A DNA stretch of 64,000 bases from Cinnamomum chago (Eukaryota; Streptophyta; Magnoliopsida; Laurales; Lauraceae): positions 20,618,501 through 20,682,500 of the forward strand of contig CP142456.1 in assembly GCA_038049695.1 (NCBI GenBank). The letters run 5' to 3'. A model generated the notes under the pieces. It did not search any database and was not told the origin of the DNA. It worked only from the letters and a program-made list of their open reading frames with translations. Positions within the stretch are counted from its first letter, which is position 1. Each line of letters begins with the position of its first letter. Of the stretch, positions 11,203-22,459 are shown piece after piece. The position numbers and the translations under genes are program-made.

Positions 11203-12950
11203 AATATTCATTGTAAATATTCACCTGTGTTGCCATTTCCACTACATTTCTACATACTATGTAAAAAGAATCAGCTATTGTAAGTAACAAACTCATTGTC
11301 TAATATGCTTAACTGTTGTAAATGAAAAGCTCAGTGCCGTTTTTTTAGTTTTACACTTTTATATGTAACTGATACATGCCAGAATGTATAGGTTTTCTTT
11401 TCATTGTATCTGATTACCTTTTATAAGGGTTTTTTTTTTCTTTCTTTAATGAAGAAACTTTTATCAATTGCAAATCATAATTAAACTCAACTTCAATGTC
11501 AGCATGTATGATTAACACGGGTCAACTTCGAAATTACTAACCTTCGTTCTCAAAATACACCATTAAATAATATCGAGACTCATAATTGAAACCTTCATTT
11601 TATGATAATAAGAAGATTGATCAACAATCTTTATTCATCATTTGTTAAAAATTCAATCAAGCGCGCGCACACCCCATTACATTATATTTGTATGAAGATA
11701 CTGGTTATAAATATATGTTGTAAGTGAAGATAGTTTCAAAAATGGTGATGAAGAAGCTATTTGTATGGATTGTGTTACTACAAAATTGATTCAAGTAAAC
11801 CTCTAAATAAATGTATGAGAATTGGATTGGATGATCCCCTACATCAACACCATTTTCACATGCTTCTCTTTCATTTTGGTCACATCTTCCCATGGAGCCC
11901 ACATAGACTCAAAAGCGTGTTTAGCTTATACAAATTAAAAAAACTAAAAAACAAAACCAATTAATGCCATCTGCAAAATCAATTCTCTACTCCTCTCCTC
12001 ATCGGATCAAGAATAAAGCGTGAAACAACTCCAATCTCATTTAGCTAGGTAAGAATATCTAGCTTAGATTTTCTTCTTTCTTTATTTCTTCTTCTCCCCA
12101 CCCCAAATCCTCACTCAAACTCTATACTTTTTTATCAGATTCTTGATCAGCCCATCCTTAACTCACAATGATTCAAAGACTTCTCAGGTAGGAAATGCAT
12201 TCTCATCTGTTTTCTTAAAACACTAAAAATATCATCTATTTATATCAAATGGACTTAGGATGTCCATGAAAAACTCAACTTCCAACTTTCATATATATAT
12301 ATATATATATATATATTGATGTATCCCACAACTATATCAAATATTGTTACCATTAATTTCAATTTTCAAGCCACTTATTTTAGAAACTGCTTATTGCTTT
12401 TGACATCACAAACCTACTTCTTCTAATCTTGCATTGTCAACAGCAACTAGAGCTATCAAGAAAGAGCTGTAGGTATTTATTATTCACCAACACAAAGAAA
12501 CCTAGAGGAAGACTGTCATTGCAATGTAAGTCTATTATTCTCATTCCTTAAATTTTCCAAGTCAAATTACCAAGTAGTATCTTATGAAAAATTTTAGTTT
12601 TTCTTTGTTGTTTTGTGTTTCTTCAGTTTTCACCTTTATAACTTGGTATCATAATGCCTTTCTTAAAATGCTTTGAATTGGGTCTTCATGCTATAATTTT
12701 TATGGTGATTATAGAATTATATTTCATAAAGTGCTCTGATCCATGCATTATGCCTCTGTGCTCTAATTATTATCATAATTGTAGAATTACTGCTTATAAT
12801 GCTAAATTAAATTTAGAAATATATATTTAGCTTTGTAAATATTTTCATAAGGAAAGCTAGTTGCTACCAAATAACTGCCACAAAAGCAAAAAACTAAATA
12901 AAAAAAAGTGCTTCCGATATGCAATGTTGTGCTTTCTTCATGAGGGCAAC
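11203..12950. other. Non-coding stretch with exon-like segments
   Basis: No open protein gene. It includes an (AT)n microsatellite at about 12291-12317. Between 11990 and 12535 there are three short segments bounded by plausible splice sites (TTTAGCTAG|GTAAGA; TTTATCAG|ATTC...TTCTCAG|GTAGGA; GTCAACAG|CAAC...). They could be 5' untranslated exons of a plus-strand host transcript later cut off by copia element 2, but no coding sequence confirms it. Confidence 0.3.
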
Positions 12951-13179
12951 TGTCAATCCAAGCCCAATCTAGGCAAGCTCATTTAGGCCCAGTCATTGTA
13001 TTATAGACGTCGTCAAAGGATAATATGTAGTTTGTTAGCTACAGTATAGGATCTGAGATATGAATTGAGTGTAAAGAGGGCTTTCAGCCCCTATATATGG
13101 AACACAACAGTCGTCCCTCAAGGGATATACTGAATTCATCAATTTCATGTATTCATCTTCAAATCTCTAATCACTGACA
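12951..13179 (+). repeat. 5' LTR of copia element 2
   Basis: It runs from TGTCAATCCAAGCCC to ...AATCACTGACA, about 229 bp, with a TATA-like CTATATATGG at about 13091 and the primer-binding site directly after it. The start is inferred from the TG dinucleotide and normal LTR length, since no second LTR is present for comparison. Confidence 0.75.
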
Positions 13180-13192
13180 TGGTATCAGAGCC
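13180..13192 (+). promoter_or_regulatory. Primer-binding site of copia element 2
   Basis: TGGTATCAGAGCC abuts the LTR without spacer and matches the initiator Met-tRNA complement. Confidence 0.92.
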
Positions 13193-13933
13193 AAATCGAT
13201 CATCTATGATCGACTCTTGAGTCATCTTCTAAGCCTTGGAAGCCAATCTGTGGTCATCTTCTTCAATCATCTCTGATCAGACGTGGCCCACCTGTGATCA
13301 TCACCACCATCTCAGCGTCTTCTTCCAATATTGGTCGCCTGAATATTCTCTTGTTTATGAAGATTTTTCCAACATTTATTGCTCATCAGAGGTAGGTTTT
13401 CTACCTATTTTTGTGGAAATTCAGTTTTTTCCACTTGTTTTCATCTCGGTCGTCCAAAATCCTGGATTTGGATTTGATTTGACTGAGACCACTTCCAATA
13501 GTTGCATAATTATCTTGCTCATCCATCCCCACTCTCTGATCTATGAAGAGATCACCAAGTGGGGCTCAGGTTCAGTTCCTCTCCCTGACGACCTGGACGT
13601 TTTTGGGTTCTGGGTGCTGGTTTTTGGAATTTTTTGGCTGATTGTCTGTTCTGGTTATTTGTTGGAAATTTCTATTGTTGCAGCCTGTTCTAGTTGATTA
13701 TTGCTGGTTACTGTTAGGGTCTCGTAATTCATCATTTTGGTAGTTTCTATTGCTAGTCAGATTTCAATTACTGCTACTAGTTACTGTTGTTACTGCTGAT
13801 TGATCATCCTTCTGCTAGTACTTCATCATTCTGGTTGTTTATTGATGTTGGGTTGATTGCTTGTTCATCCTCTGCTAGTTACTGCCATTACTGCTGATTC
13901 ACCTAGTTCCTGCTTTCTTTGTTCTGGTTAGTC

Positions 13934-15378
13934 ATGGACAAATATGAAATTACCTTGGTTAAGTTTGATGGAAAAACTTATACCTTATGGGCCTTCCAAT
14001 TTCAAATTTACTTAGAATGAAAGGAACTCTGGGCACACATTGATGGATCTGAACCTAAACCCAAGGAAGATGACAAGAAGATTTTAGCTTGGAAAACTAA
14101 AGATGCTAAAATAAAAACTTGGTTACTGGGCTCAGTTGACCCACATTTTATCCTCAACCTTGCAAAACTGCCCGTGAAATGTGGATCTATTTTAAAAAGA
14201 TCTATCAACAAGGCAATGTTGTTCGTCAATTTCAATTAGAACTTGACATTTCTCAATTTACTCAAGGCACCTAGTCTGTTCAGGAGTATTATAATGACTT
14301 TTGCATACTATGGTCCGAATACGATGAAATTAAGTTTGCCACGATATCTGAAGCTCTCCTACCTGAACTACTTCCCTTACAACAAAGTAGCCATTGGGAT
14401 CAGTTTCTCATGAAGCTTCGTCAGAAGTTTGAGACAGTTAAATCTAAGTTGATGAGCAGGGCTTCTCGTCCTAGCTTGGATGACTGTCTTCAAAAGCTTC
14501 TATGGGAAGAACAACAACTGGTCACTAAAACTACTCTGGAACAACACAGATCTGTTGAGGCTCCGCTTGCCTATGTTGCTACAACCAGACCACCTCCTCG
14601 GGATATCAGTAAAGTTCAGTGCCATGACTGCAAGAAATATGGTCACTATGCAAATCAATGCAAGGCAAAAATCCGTAGATATTGTAAGGCCATTGGTCAT
14701 GTTATTGAAGAATGTCGGAAAAAGACTCGCAATTCTACTTCCCGCAACTATGTGCAGTCTGCCCCTAGTACTTACACAGTGCCGTCAACTCCTAGTGCGT
14801 ACACAGTGACCACTCCACCATATGCATCCTCTGAATTCAGTTGTTCTCTACAGTATGATTCTTCCTCCCAACCTGGTTCCTCCTCACAATCTGCGTCACC
14901 AGCTCCTCTCACACCTGAGATGGTAAACCAAATAATCATCAATGCCTATCTTCTCAAAACTATCCCTCGTGGTTTATATTATCCAAAGGATAATCCTCTT
15001 CATCTGACCACTTATGCGGATGCTGACTGGGCAAGCTGTCAAGACACACGCTGTTCTATTATTGGTTGGTGCATGTACCTTGGAAACTCTCTCATTTCTT
15101 GGAAATGCAAGAAACAAGAACGTGTGTCTAGATCTTCCACAGAAGTTGAATATAGTTAGATGTCTTCTGCTTGTTCTGATATCTTATGGCTACGGGGACT
15201 TCTTTCGAAACTCGTATTCGCTCAAACCTCTCCCACTACTTTGCATGCCGATAATACTAGGGCTATTCGAATCACTGAAAATCTCATCTTCCATGAATGC
15301 ACCAAACATATTGAAGTTGACTGCCATTTTACTCGAGATGAATATACGCGTGATGTCATTAGTCTTCCTCATGTCCAC
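13934..15378 (+). pseudogene. gag joined to RNase H, copia element 2
   Basis: The ATG at 13934 starts a copia gag (KFDGKTYTLWAFQFQ) that meets a TGA at 14018, then at least one frameshift near 14155 and another stop near 14272. From 14410 an open frame carries the gag end with two CCHC-like knuckles (CHDCKKYGHYANQC and a second, imperfect one), a Ser/Thr/Pro-rich linker and then, at about 14945, jumps into RNase H (TYADADWASCQDTRCSIIGW; SRSSTEVEY). TAG at 15157 interrupts RNase H; the frame continues through SACSDILWLRGLL and TKHIEVDCHF. Everything between gag and RNase H is missing, about 2.5-3 kb compared with a full copia element. Confidence 0.85.
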
Positions 15379-15399
15379 ATTCGTCCGTCCAGTCCTAAC

Positions 15400-15560
15400 G
15401 AAAAGAGAAGAAAAAGAAGATATGCTATGTCGGCGTGTCCGTGTCCATGTATATGATTAGATATGATTATTATTATTATTATTAAATATTAACGTGTCCC
15501 CGACGTGTCCATGTCGTATCGTGTCCGTGTCCCGTATCCGTGTTCGTGCTTCTTAGGCAA
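15400..15560. repeat. GTGTCC-rich low-complexity segment
   Basis: Many copies of CGTGTCC and GTGTCCGTGTCC flank an (ATT)n run at about 15466-15484. It marks the junction between copia elements 2 and 3. Its origin is not recognised; it may belong to a separate small element. Confidence 0.5.
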
Positions 15561-15577
15561 CGTCCTATTCTCAAATT

Positions 15578-16838
15578 ATGCTCATAAATATATCCAATCT
15601 TGTTTCTATAAAACTCGGCAATGACAACTACCTCTTATGGAAAACCCAATTCGAACCTCTGTTCATCACCAACGACCTCTTCGGCTTCATAGATGGCTCG
15701 ACTACATGTCCTGATCAATATGTCACAGATTCAGTTGGGAAAACCATTGTCAATCATGTGTATATCTCGTGGAGGAAACAATACCAGATGTTGGTCTCGT
15801 GGCTGAAGCCAACTCTTACCAAGCAAGTCCTAACTCGAGTGGTAAGCTTGAGCTCTTGTTATGATATTTGGCTTACTTTGGCTATACAGATGTGTACTCG
15901 TTTAAGGTCTAGAAAACCCCAGTTGAGACTCCAACTTCAAACCTTAAAGAAAGGAACATCCTATGTGACCGATTATCTCCATAAGGCAAAAAACAAAGCA
16001 GATAATCTGTCGACAATCTCCTGCCCAGGAGCAGAGGATGTTCTTGTCCTTGCCATTGTTAATGGTCTTCCTAAGGACCATGATTCACATCACATCTTAA
16101 CCAGGCTCGACGAGCCTTGAGGAACTCCATGGCTTACTACTTAGTCAGAAAACACGAATTGAATCCCAACACCAAGATGAAGCTTCTATTGATTTTCCGG
16201 CTAGTGTTTTCCTTGCATCAAAAAATGAAAATAAGGCTTCTTACAATCAGCCATCTGGATCGACTAATAGTAATAGAGGGCAAGGAAACGGCATAGGTTG
16301 TGGTCATGGTCACAGTGACAGGTCCAATTTTCCACCAACAGTTAAAATTCAGGAACAACCAATATTAGCCCACCAATTCAAATTCGTAACAAAACCAACC
16401 ATTCGACATTGGGTAGTTACCACCGCATAGACTACTCCGATCAAGGTCGACACCCACATGCCAAACTCGTCGCCACAAATCAGGTTGGTACCTGGTTCAC
16501 AGACTGGAACTTCGAACCATGTCCCAAATGATTTAGCCAACTTCTCCATTCAATTCGAATACAATTATGGTGTTCGCATTGCGAGATTTGACACTCTGGT
16601 TCATCTATTTTATCTTCTAAATCAAATTCATTTCAGCTTAACAATGTTTTGCATGTCCCACAAATGAAAACCAATTTACCTTCAGTCAATCAATTTTGCA
16701 AAGATAATTGTTGTTTCTTCACCTTTACTTGGGTCTCTTTGTCAACGACAATCTCACGCAGAGAATGCTTTTGCAAAGTCTTAGTAAAAATGGGCTTTAC
16801 CCACTTCAAATAAGTCAACAACAACCTTCAGAAACCTT
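15578..16838 (+). pseudogene. gag and pre-integrase remnant, copia element 3
   Basis: The open frame 15578-16120 (180 residues) is a copia gag: KLGNDNYLLWKTQFEPLF, then YDIWLTL and YVTDYLHKAKNKADNL, typical of the UBN2-type gag family. After the stop at 16118 the coding character continues with shifts: a Gly/Asn-rich stretch near 16260-16320 where a zinc knuckle would lie, and near 16768 a phrase resembling the LLxGxSKNGLYPL block that precedes integrase. No intact zinc knuckle remains. Confidence 0.75.
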
Positions 16839-18049
16839 TGTCACGCCCCAAAACTGGGCTCCTGTAGTGGTCCGATGTTAGGGAGTGTGATTTTGGGAAT
16901 AATTAAAGTTTTTTATTTCCCCGGGCTTCACGTGTGTGAGGAAGACAAATTTTCCAAACACATCAAGAACATTTTGCGGAAGCTTGCGTGGCATTGCAAC
17001 TCGGAGCCCGTGGCCATCGGATTCTGTGTGGCACTCAACCTGTCAACATAAAGCTGTCATAGCAATACTCATACTCAGACTGGAACAAATAACGATATTA
17101 AAATATACAGAGCCGACAGTAACAGGGTGATCATTATCCAAATATGTTCAAGTTACAAATTATACAAGTGCATTAGTTAACAACCCAAAGAAACAGGCTA
17201 ACAAAAGCCATACTTAAAAAAATACCAGCTAAGAACAAATACTACCCAGATGTGTAACGTAACTGCGGAGTCAAGCACGACGTCTACATGACGTCACTGA
17301 CACAACGAACTTGCAAAACTCATGGCTTTACAGCCATATGCACACGTACTAGCTCAAGATAAGAACCTGCTACCTAAAGCACCAGAGTATAGTATATCAG
17401 ACACAACGGTCTGGCAGGTGATTGATACAGATAATAACATGATGATAATGTATAAAAATCCATTTTTCAATTCCAAAGCATATTTGAAAATCTAAACAAA
17501 AGTAATAATAAAGTAGCAAGATTTTAATTACTGAAATCGTTTGTGTGAAATAGAAAACATGCTGAATCAAACTGACAAAACAGACAAATCGAATAAAATA
17601 GATGGCAACCACATTGAGCTATATTCTCCTATTACCGAATTAATAAGAGCAATCAAAGTATAACCGTCGCCATATGAAATGCCGGAACAAACAAATAATA
17701 TAACCGTCGCCATAAGAAATGGTCGGAACAAACATATATAACCCAATATAGATAGGTATCAAACGGAATCCTCCGCAGAACGGATGGCAAAGAAATAGAG
17801 TTTCCAAGCTGCAATTGGCGAAATAATTAAGGATCTCAAGCCGGATCTTCAGACCGACCCTGCGACCCAAGCTGAGTGGTGCTGACTAAAAATCCATGAA
17901 AACACATACAAATTTACAAACCATATTCCGACTTGATAAAGGACTACTCTGCAAACTGAACACGTACAGAAGCAAACTGAACGAGTATCCCTTTCAAGAC
18001 GCATAAAACGTGGCGAACCACATAAGATCCATACTTACACTAGGTCAAG

Positions 18050-18250
18050 TCCTTTTTAAAACCAAACCTTTACAAACCAATGCCCTTACAAATCCAAACC
18101 TTTACAAATCCAAACCTTTGCAAACCAATAACTTACGGGTAAAAACCTTTACAAACCCAAACCCTTGCAAACCAATACCTTTATGAATTAAAACCTTTAC
18201 AAATCCAAACCCTTGTAAACCAATACCTTTAAGAATCAAAACCTTTTAAA
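18050..18250. repeat. AAACCTTTACAAA short tandem repeats
   Basis: About a dozen imperfect copies of a 12-17-bp unit (AACCTTTACAAATCC, CCCTTGCAAACCAAT). It lies within the Gypsy-like LTR and is a typical LTR minisatellite. Confidence 0.85.
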
Positions 18251-18644
18251 GATTGTTAACGATGTGGCAAACCACTCAGAATTTTCCTCAAGACATTCTA
18301 TGAGAAAAACGCAAGTTTTCAAATCTGGAATGGGATTATTAACTGTGGTTAAGTGGCTTACCCAAGTCGTCTCAATGAGCACTAAGAATCCAAATGTCGG
18401 ATGATGATAACAAATTTGGTGCCCTGGAAGTTGTCCGACATTTGAGATCTCTGAGTGCACATCGAGACTTTGACAAAGTCATGGTATTTCCCCTGATAAT
18501 TACAAATGTTCCCCTTTTTGGTTTCAATGTTGCGAATTGTTTTTGGATTCAAGATTTCCATTCCCAAGCATCAATGAGTCCTTAGGGGGTCTGCACATCA
18601 AAACAAGAGAAAACAAGGTGCAGGAAACAGCCCTAGGATAGAAC

Positions 18645-18795
18645 ACATGTCCACTCGACCTGCCATCCCTCCACTCGAGGGGGCTGCCAAGAAGGTTGGC
18701 TCGCTCAAGTGAGCCCGAGCTCGCTCGAGCGAGCTGGCCTTCTGGTAGCTCTTCACCAAGTGGCCTGGCTCGCTCGAGCGATCTAAGCTGCTACC
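18645..18795. repeat. Cluster of CTCGAG-centred palindromes in the Gypsy-like LTR
   Basis: GCTCGCTCGAGCGAGC (about 18720-18736) is a perfect palindrome. Related forms occur nearby: GGCTCGCTCAAGTGAGCC upstream, GGCTCGCTCGAGCGATC downstream, and CACTCGAGGGG at about 18671. Repeated palindromes in an LTR may be protein-binding sites; this is inference. Confidence 0.75.
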
Positions 18796-19766
18796 TGAGC
18801 TCATCCCTTGCATATTCTTGTCTGTTCTTTTAATCCTTTAGTTCCTCTTTTTCAAAATCACTCTTTTCTTGACGATCCCCTGCACTTCCAGAGCCCACAT
18901 GCTCTCCAACAACCCATCTTCCAACCATTTCAAAGCCCAAACCACCCTTTTTCCCTAATTCATCCATTCCCATAAATATATAAAATTTTCAAGAAATAAA
19001 ATCCATAATTAAACAAGAGTTTCATAAAGGCTGAAATAAAAATCCTCATCCTAACAATGAAAGAGTGACATGCAAGTGTACCAATCTGATGCTAATAACA
19101 AGATTAGCCAATAAACAAAATAAATCAAATATGTGATAGATGAAAAACATGATTTGTGAGTAGAACATCCAAAATAATTAGCATGCACAAAAATGGGCTA
19201 AATCAGTCACTTGCCTTGGCCTCTAGCACTCCAAGATTACCCAAAATCTCTCCAATTAGACATAAGAACACCTAATAAACAAAACCCCCAAAACACATCC
19301 AAAATGGCTCAAATTTTAGAAAACTAACAAAGACATGGAATTAGATCATGCATATTAGAATTAGTGGCTCATGTATGACCTAGATCAACATGTTAAACGA
19401 TGGGAGCAAAAGGCTTACAATAAGATAGCCCTACAGTAACTCTAATGGCTGATGGAGAGGTTGTTGGTGACGAAACGACGAGAAGATGGCGCCAATAGGA
19501 AGCTCTCAAAGCATGGAGGAGAATGGTGGTGGTCACTCTTCATTTTGGTAAAGTTTGGTGTAGTTTTGAGAGAGAAATAGACAAGAGGAAGGAGAAGAAT
19601 GGGGCTCTGCTAGGAGTTTTGCAACAAGTCTCGTTTGGGGAAGAAGATGGAGAGGAAAAAAAAAGAAAACGGGCTTAAATAAGTTGATGATGGTGGGGCC
19701 CACAACTTAAAACTCTTCATGGGCTCGGAGATGGGCTTTCTTTAGTTGAAACTATGTTGGGTTGCA

Positions 19767-20295
19767 ATATAAAAATACGTTAATAAGAAGGAGGCGCTAA
19801 ATATACTAGCTGCCGGTTTCAACAATTTTTAACAAATAATGGCATCTCTCCCCACCTTTCATGCCGATATACTATAGAGCAAAATGGTGTTGCAAAAAGA
19901 AAGCACCAGTATATTGTGAAGACGTCTCTCTTCTTGTACATTCCTCAATTCCACCACGATTTTAGGTTGAATCATTCCACACTATTAGTTACCTAATTAA
20001 TTGGATGCCGTCCAATAAAATTATTGATGTATCCCCTTGGCAACGATTATTTGGGGAATTACCAAATTATACATATTTATGAGCCTTTTGTTGTGCATGC
20101 TTTCTTTTCACTCGCGCATAATAAACTAGAATATCGGTCAATAGAATATGTTTTCTTAGGCTATAGTCTCAATCATAGAGGCTATCAGTGTCTTTACCCA
20201 CAAACAAGTCGTATATATGCTTTGCGGCATATTGTCTTTGAAGAATTGCTCTTCCCTTTCTCTCGTCTAGCTAGCTAGCTAGCTTCCTAACTAGC
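19767..20295 (+). pseudogene. Integrase C-terminal remnant, copia element 3
   Basis: Around 19790-19850 the frame reads a decayed GGEY-like motif then FQQFLTNNGI, the phrase after the second integrase Asp. Next is a decayed Q-NGVAxRKH (about 19879-19905). From about 20090 the open frame reads AHNKLEYRSIEYVFLGYSLNHRGYQC..., the copia block preceding the integrase-RT linker. Several stops and shifts are present. It ends in an AGCTAGCTAGCT repeat where the Harbinger element inserted. Confidence 0.8.
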
Positions 20296-20298
20296 TAA

Positions 20299-20780
20299 GA
20301 GCATTCGCATGTGGCTAGCTTAGCTTTAGTTAAATCTAAGCTAAACAAAGTCACTTTTGTTATTTCAACTAGCCTACTATTCACATGCACCTACATCAGC
20401 CTCTTTACTTTATCTTTATTTCATTTAAATATTATAATTATTTCTTTATTATTTTTTGTAACGGTCATATTTTGTAAACGCTCACGTTTTCCAATGTCCC
20501 AACGGCTATATTTTCTAACGGTCGTATTTTAACGATCATATTTTTGTAATGGTCATATTTTTTAAACGCTCACGTTTTCCAATGTGCAAACGGCTATATT
20601 TTCTAACAGTCGTATTTTAACGGTCATATTTTGTAATGGTCATATTTTTTAAACGCTCAAGTTTTCCAATGACCCAACGGCTATATTTTAACAGTCGTAT
20701 TTTAACGATCATATTCTCTTAATATAAGTAAGACAATTTCCTCTCAAACTTCTATCCAGCTTAACCCAAAATTCTCATAT
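20299..20780 (+). repeat. Left terminal/subterminal region of the Harbinger element
   Basis: It contains the terminal inverted repeat and three tandem copies of an about 87-bp unit (about 20460-20545, 20546-20633, 20634-20720). Each unit holds AACGGTCATATTTT, AAACGCTCACGTTTTCCAATG, CGGCTATATTTT and CGTATTTTAACG. The same units appear inverted at the right end, so they are likely binding sites for the element's proteins. Confidence 0.85.
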
Positions 20781-20834
20781 ATTTTCATTCTTTGTTTTAT
20801 CTCAACTCATATTTCTCTTTCATTCACTCTTTAT

Positions 20835-22127
20835 TTGTACTCTATAGAATATCAACATCCTGTATTCAACATAATTGCCAACGACTCCTCATCCTCTTCC
20901 GATGATGAGGTGGAGATAATTATACGACTTGCTATAGAAGAAGAACGATTGAATAGTGGTGAAGGATCAAGACCACGTCGACGCCGCACAGTCATCAAGC
21001 GTGATTTTTTTGCAAGCCATTGAAAGGATTTTTCTTGACTACTATGCTGACTCGCTAGTATTTTCTCCGAATTTATTTCGAAGAAGGTTTCGAATGAGTC
21101 GTTCTCTTTTTCTACGTATTCAATCTGTGCTAGAAGCGAATGAGCCATATTTTGTCCAACGAAGGAATAATGCTGGAAGGCTCGGGTTGTCTTCCTTTCA
21201 AAAGATGATTGCCGCCATAAGAATGCTAGCCTATGGAGGAACGACTGATTTGTGTGAGGAATACTTAAGGATTGGAGAAAGCACCGCATTGAAAAGTCTA
21301 AAAAAGTTTGTTAAAGCGGTGATTACAATTTTTTCTGAAGAGTACTTGCAGTCACCAAACAATAATGACATTGCCAAATTGCTAGCGGAAGGCGAAAGAC
21401 GTGGATTTCTAGGGACGCTAGGGAGCATTGATTGCATGCACTGGAAATGGAAGAATTGTCCCACTGCATGGCAAGGTCAGTATTTTGGTCATTATCATGA
21501 ACCAACAATTATTTTGGAAGTTATAGTATCATATGATCTTTGGATTTGGCATGCATTTTTTGGGTTACCAAGATCTCATAATGACATCAATGTGTTTGAA
21601 CGCTCTTCTGTATTTACTGAGCTTGCTGAAGGGCATGCTCCTTTGGTCAATTACTCAATCAACGATCATAACTATACAATGGGTTACTATCTTGCCGATG
21701 ACATATATCCTTCGTGGTCAACATTTGTTAAAACAATTCCATCTCCACAAAGAAATAAAAAATCACATTTCGCTCATAAACAAGAGGGGGCAAGAAAGGA
21801 TGTAGAGCGTGCTTTTGGAGTGCTTCAAGCAGGCTTGCAATTATTCGCGGACCTGCACGTCTTTTTCAACTTGCAGATCTTAAAGACATCATGATGGCGT
21901 GCATAATATTGCATAACATGATCATTGAAGATGAGCGTCATCTCAATGATGCTGAAATAGTTGTTTATGAGCAACTCAATGAAACTCCTTGTGAACCAGT
22001 GTCACGTAATCCTATACTTTTGGAGAACTTCATTGAAAATCACCGTTGCATTAGAAATAGAGAAACTCATTCCCAACTCCAATCTGACCTTGTCGAGCAT
22101 TTGTGGCAACTACATAGTGAGTTGTAG
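20835..22127 (+). pseudogene. PIF/Harbinger transposase (DDE_Tnp_4 type), two frameshifts
   Basis: The first part (from about 20835) has an acidic Ser-rich stretch and RPRRRRTVIKRD. A one-base shift in a T run at about 21007 moves the frame to PNLFRRRFRMSRSLFLRI, a block typical of plant Harbinger transposases. The catalytic triad is visible: Asp in GSIDCMHW (about 21430), Asp in SHNDIN (about 21583) and Glu in DVERAFGVLQ (about 21804). A second one-base shift at about 21830 moves the frame again; the end (DIMMACIILHNMIIEDER...) is open to 22127. About 420 residues in total, normal for the family. With the shifts it cannot make a full protein. Confidence 0.92.
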
Positions 22128-22259
22128 GCCTTAATTGTAATTTTAATTTTATGTTATTCACATGGTTTTATTTATGTTAATCTTCATTGTAATGTTAATT
22201 TTATATCATTCGCATGGTTTTATTTATGTTAATCATCATTGTAATGTTAATTTTATGTT

Positions 22260-22456
22260 TCTGCAACTATACAAATTATTTCTGTAACTATACAAAATAT
22301 TTCTACAACTATAATATTTCTGCAACTATACAAAATATTTCTGCAACTACAATATTTCTGCAACTATACAAAATATTTCTACAACCATAATATTTCTGCA
22401 AGTATACAAAATATTTCTGCAAGTATAAATTTATGCAATTATACAAAATATTTCTG
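22260..22456. repeat. CTGCAACTATACAAAATATTT tandem repeats between the Harbinger genes
   Basis: About eight imperfect copies of a 17-22-bp unit built on TTTCTGCAACTATACAAAATA, located between the two converging genes. They may sit in the shared 3' region. Confidence 0.85.
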
Positions 22457-22459
22457 TAG

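Larger units (their letters stand above)
12951..15400 (+). mobile_element. Copia element 2: internally deleted, 3' end missing
   Basis: The 5' LTR and primer-binding site are followed by a leader of about 740 bp, a decayed gag, and then RNase H with no protease, integrase or reverse transcriptase between. No 3' LTR matching the 5' LTR is seen downstream; the copy runs into GTGTCC-rich sequence near 15400. It is a non-autonomous deletion derivative, now truncated. Confidence 0.85.
16839..19766 (-). mobile_element. Gypsy-like LTR (probable solo LTR) inside copia element 3
   Basis: The segment starts TGTCACGCCCC on the plus strand, the reverse complement of the GGGGCGTGACA end common on plant Gypsy LTRs, and ends ...GGTTGCA at 19766. 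Read on the minus strand there is a TATA-like TTATTTAAG (about 19675-19683) followed by a CT-rich leader, so the LTR is probably minus-oriented. No polyprotein is visible. No matching 5-bp target duplication is seen (left ACCTT, right ATATA), and copia sequence is missing at the site, so insertion and deletion both happened. Boundaries are inferred. Confidence 0.6.

Noticed and set aside
10925..11296. 123-codon minus-strand frame over the LINE 3' UTR
   Set aside because: Antisense to the LINE, crosses the A tail and the target duplication, so it cannot be a conserved gene.
13236..13697. 153-codon plus-strand frame after the copia element 2 primer-binding site
   Set aside because: It lies in the untranslated leader between the primer-binding site and gag and has no domain.
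15551..15561. GGCAAC matching the left flank of copia element 2 as a possible target duplication
   Set aside because: No LTR end precedes it and a 5-6 bp match is expected by chance.
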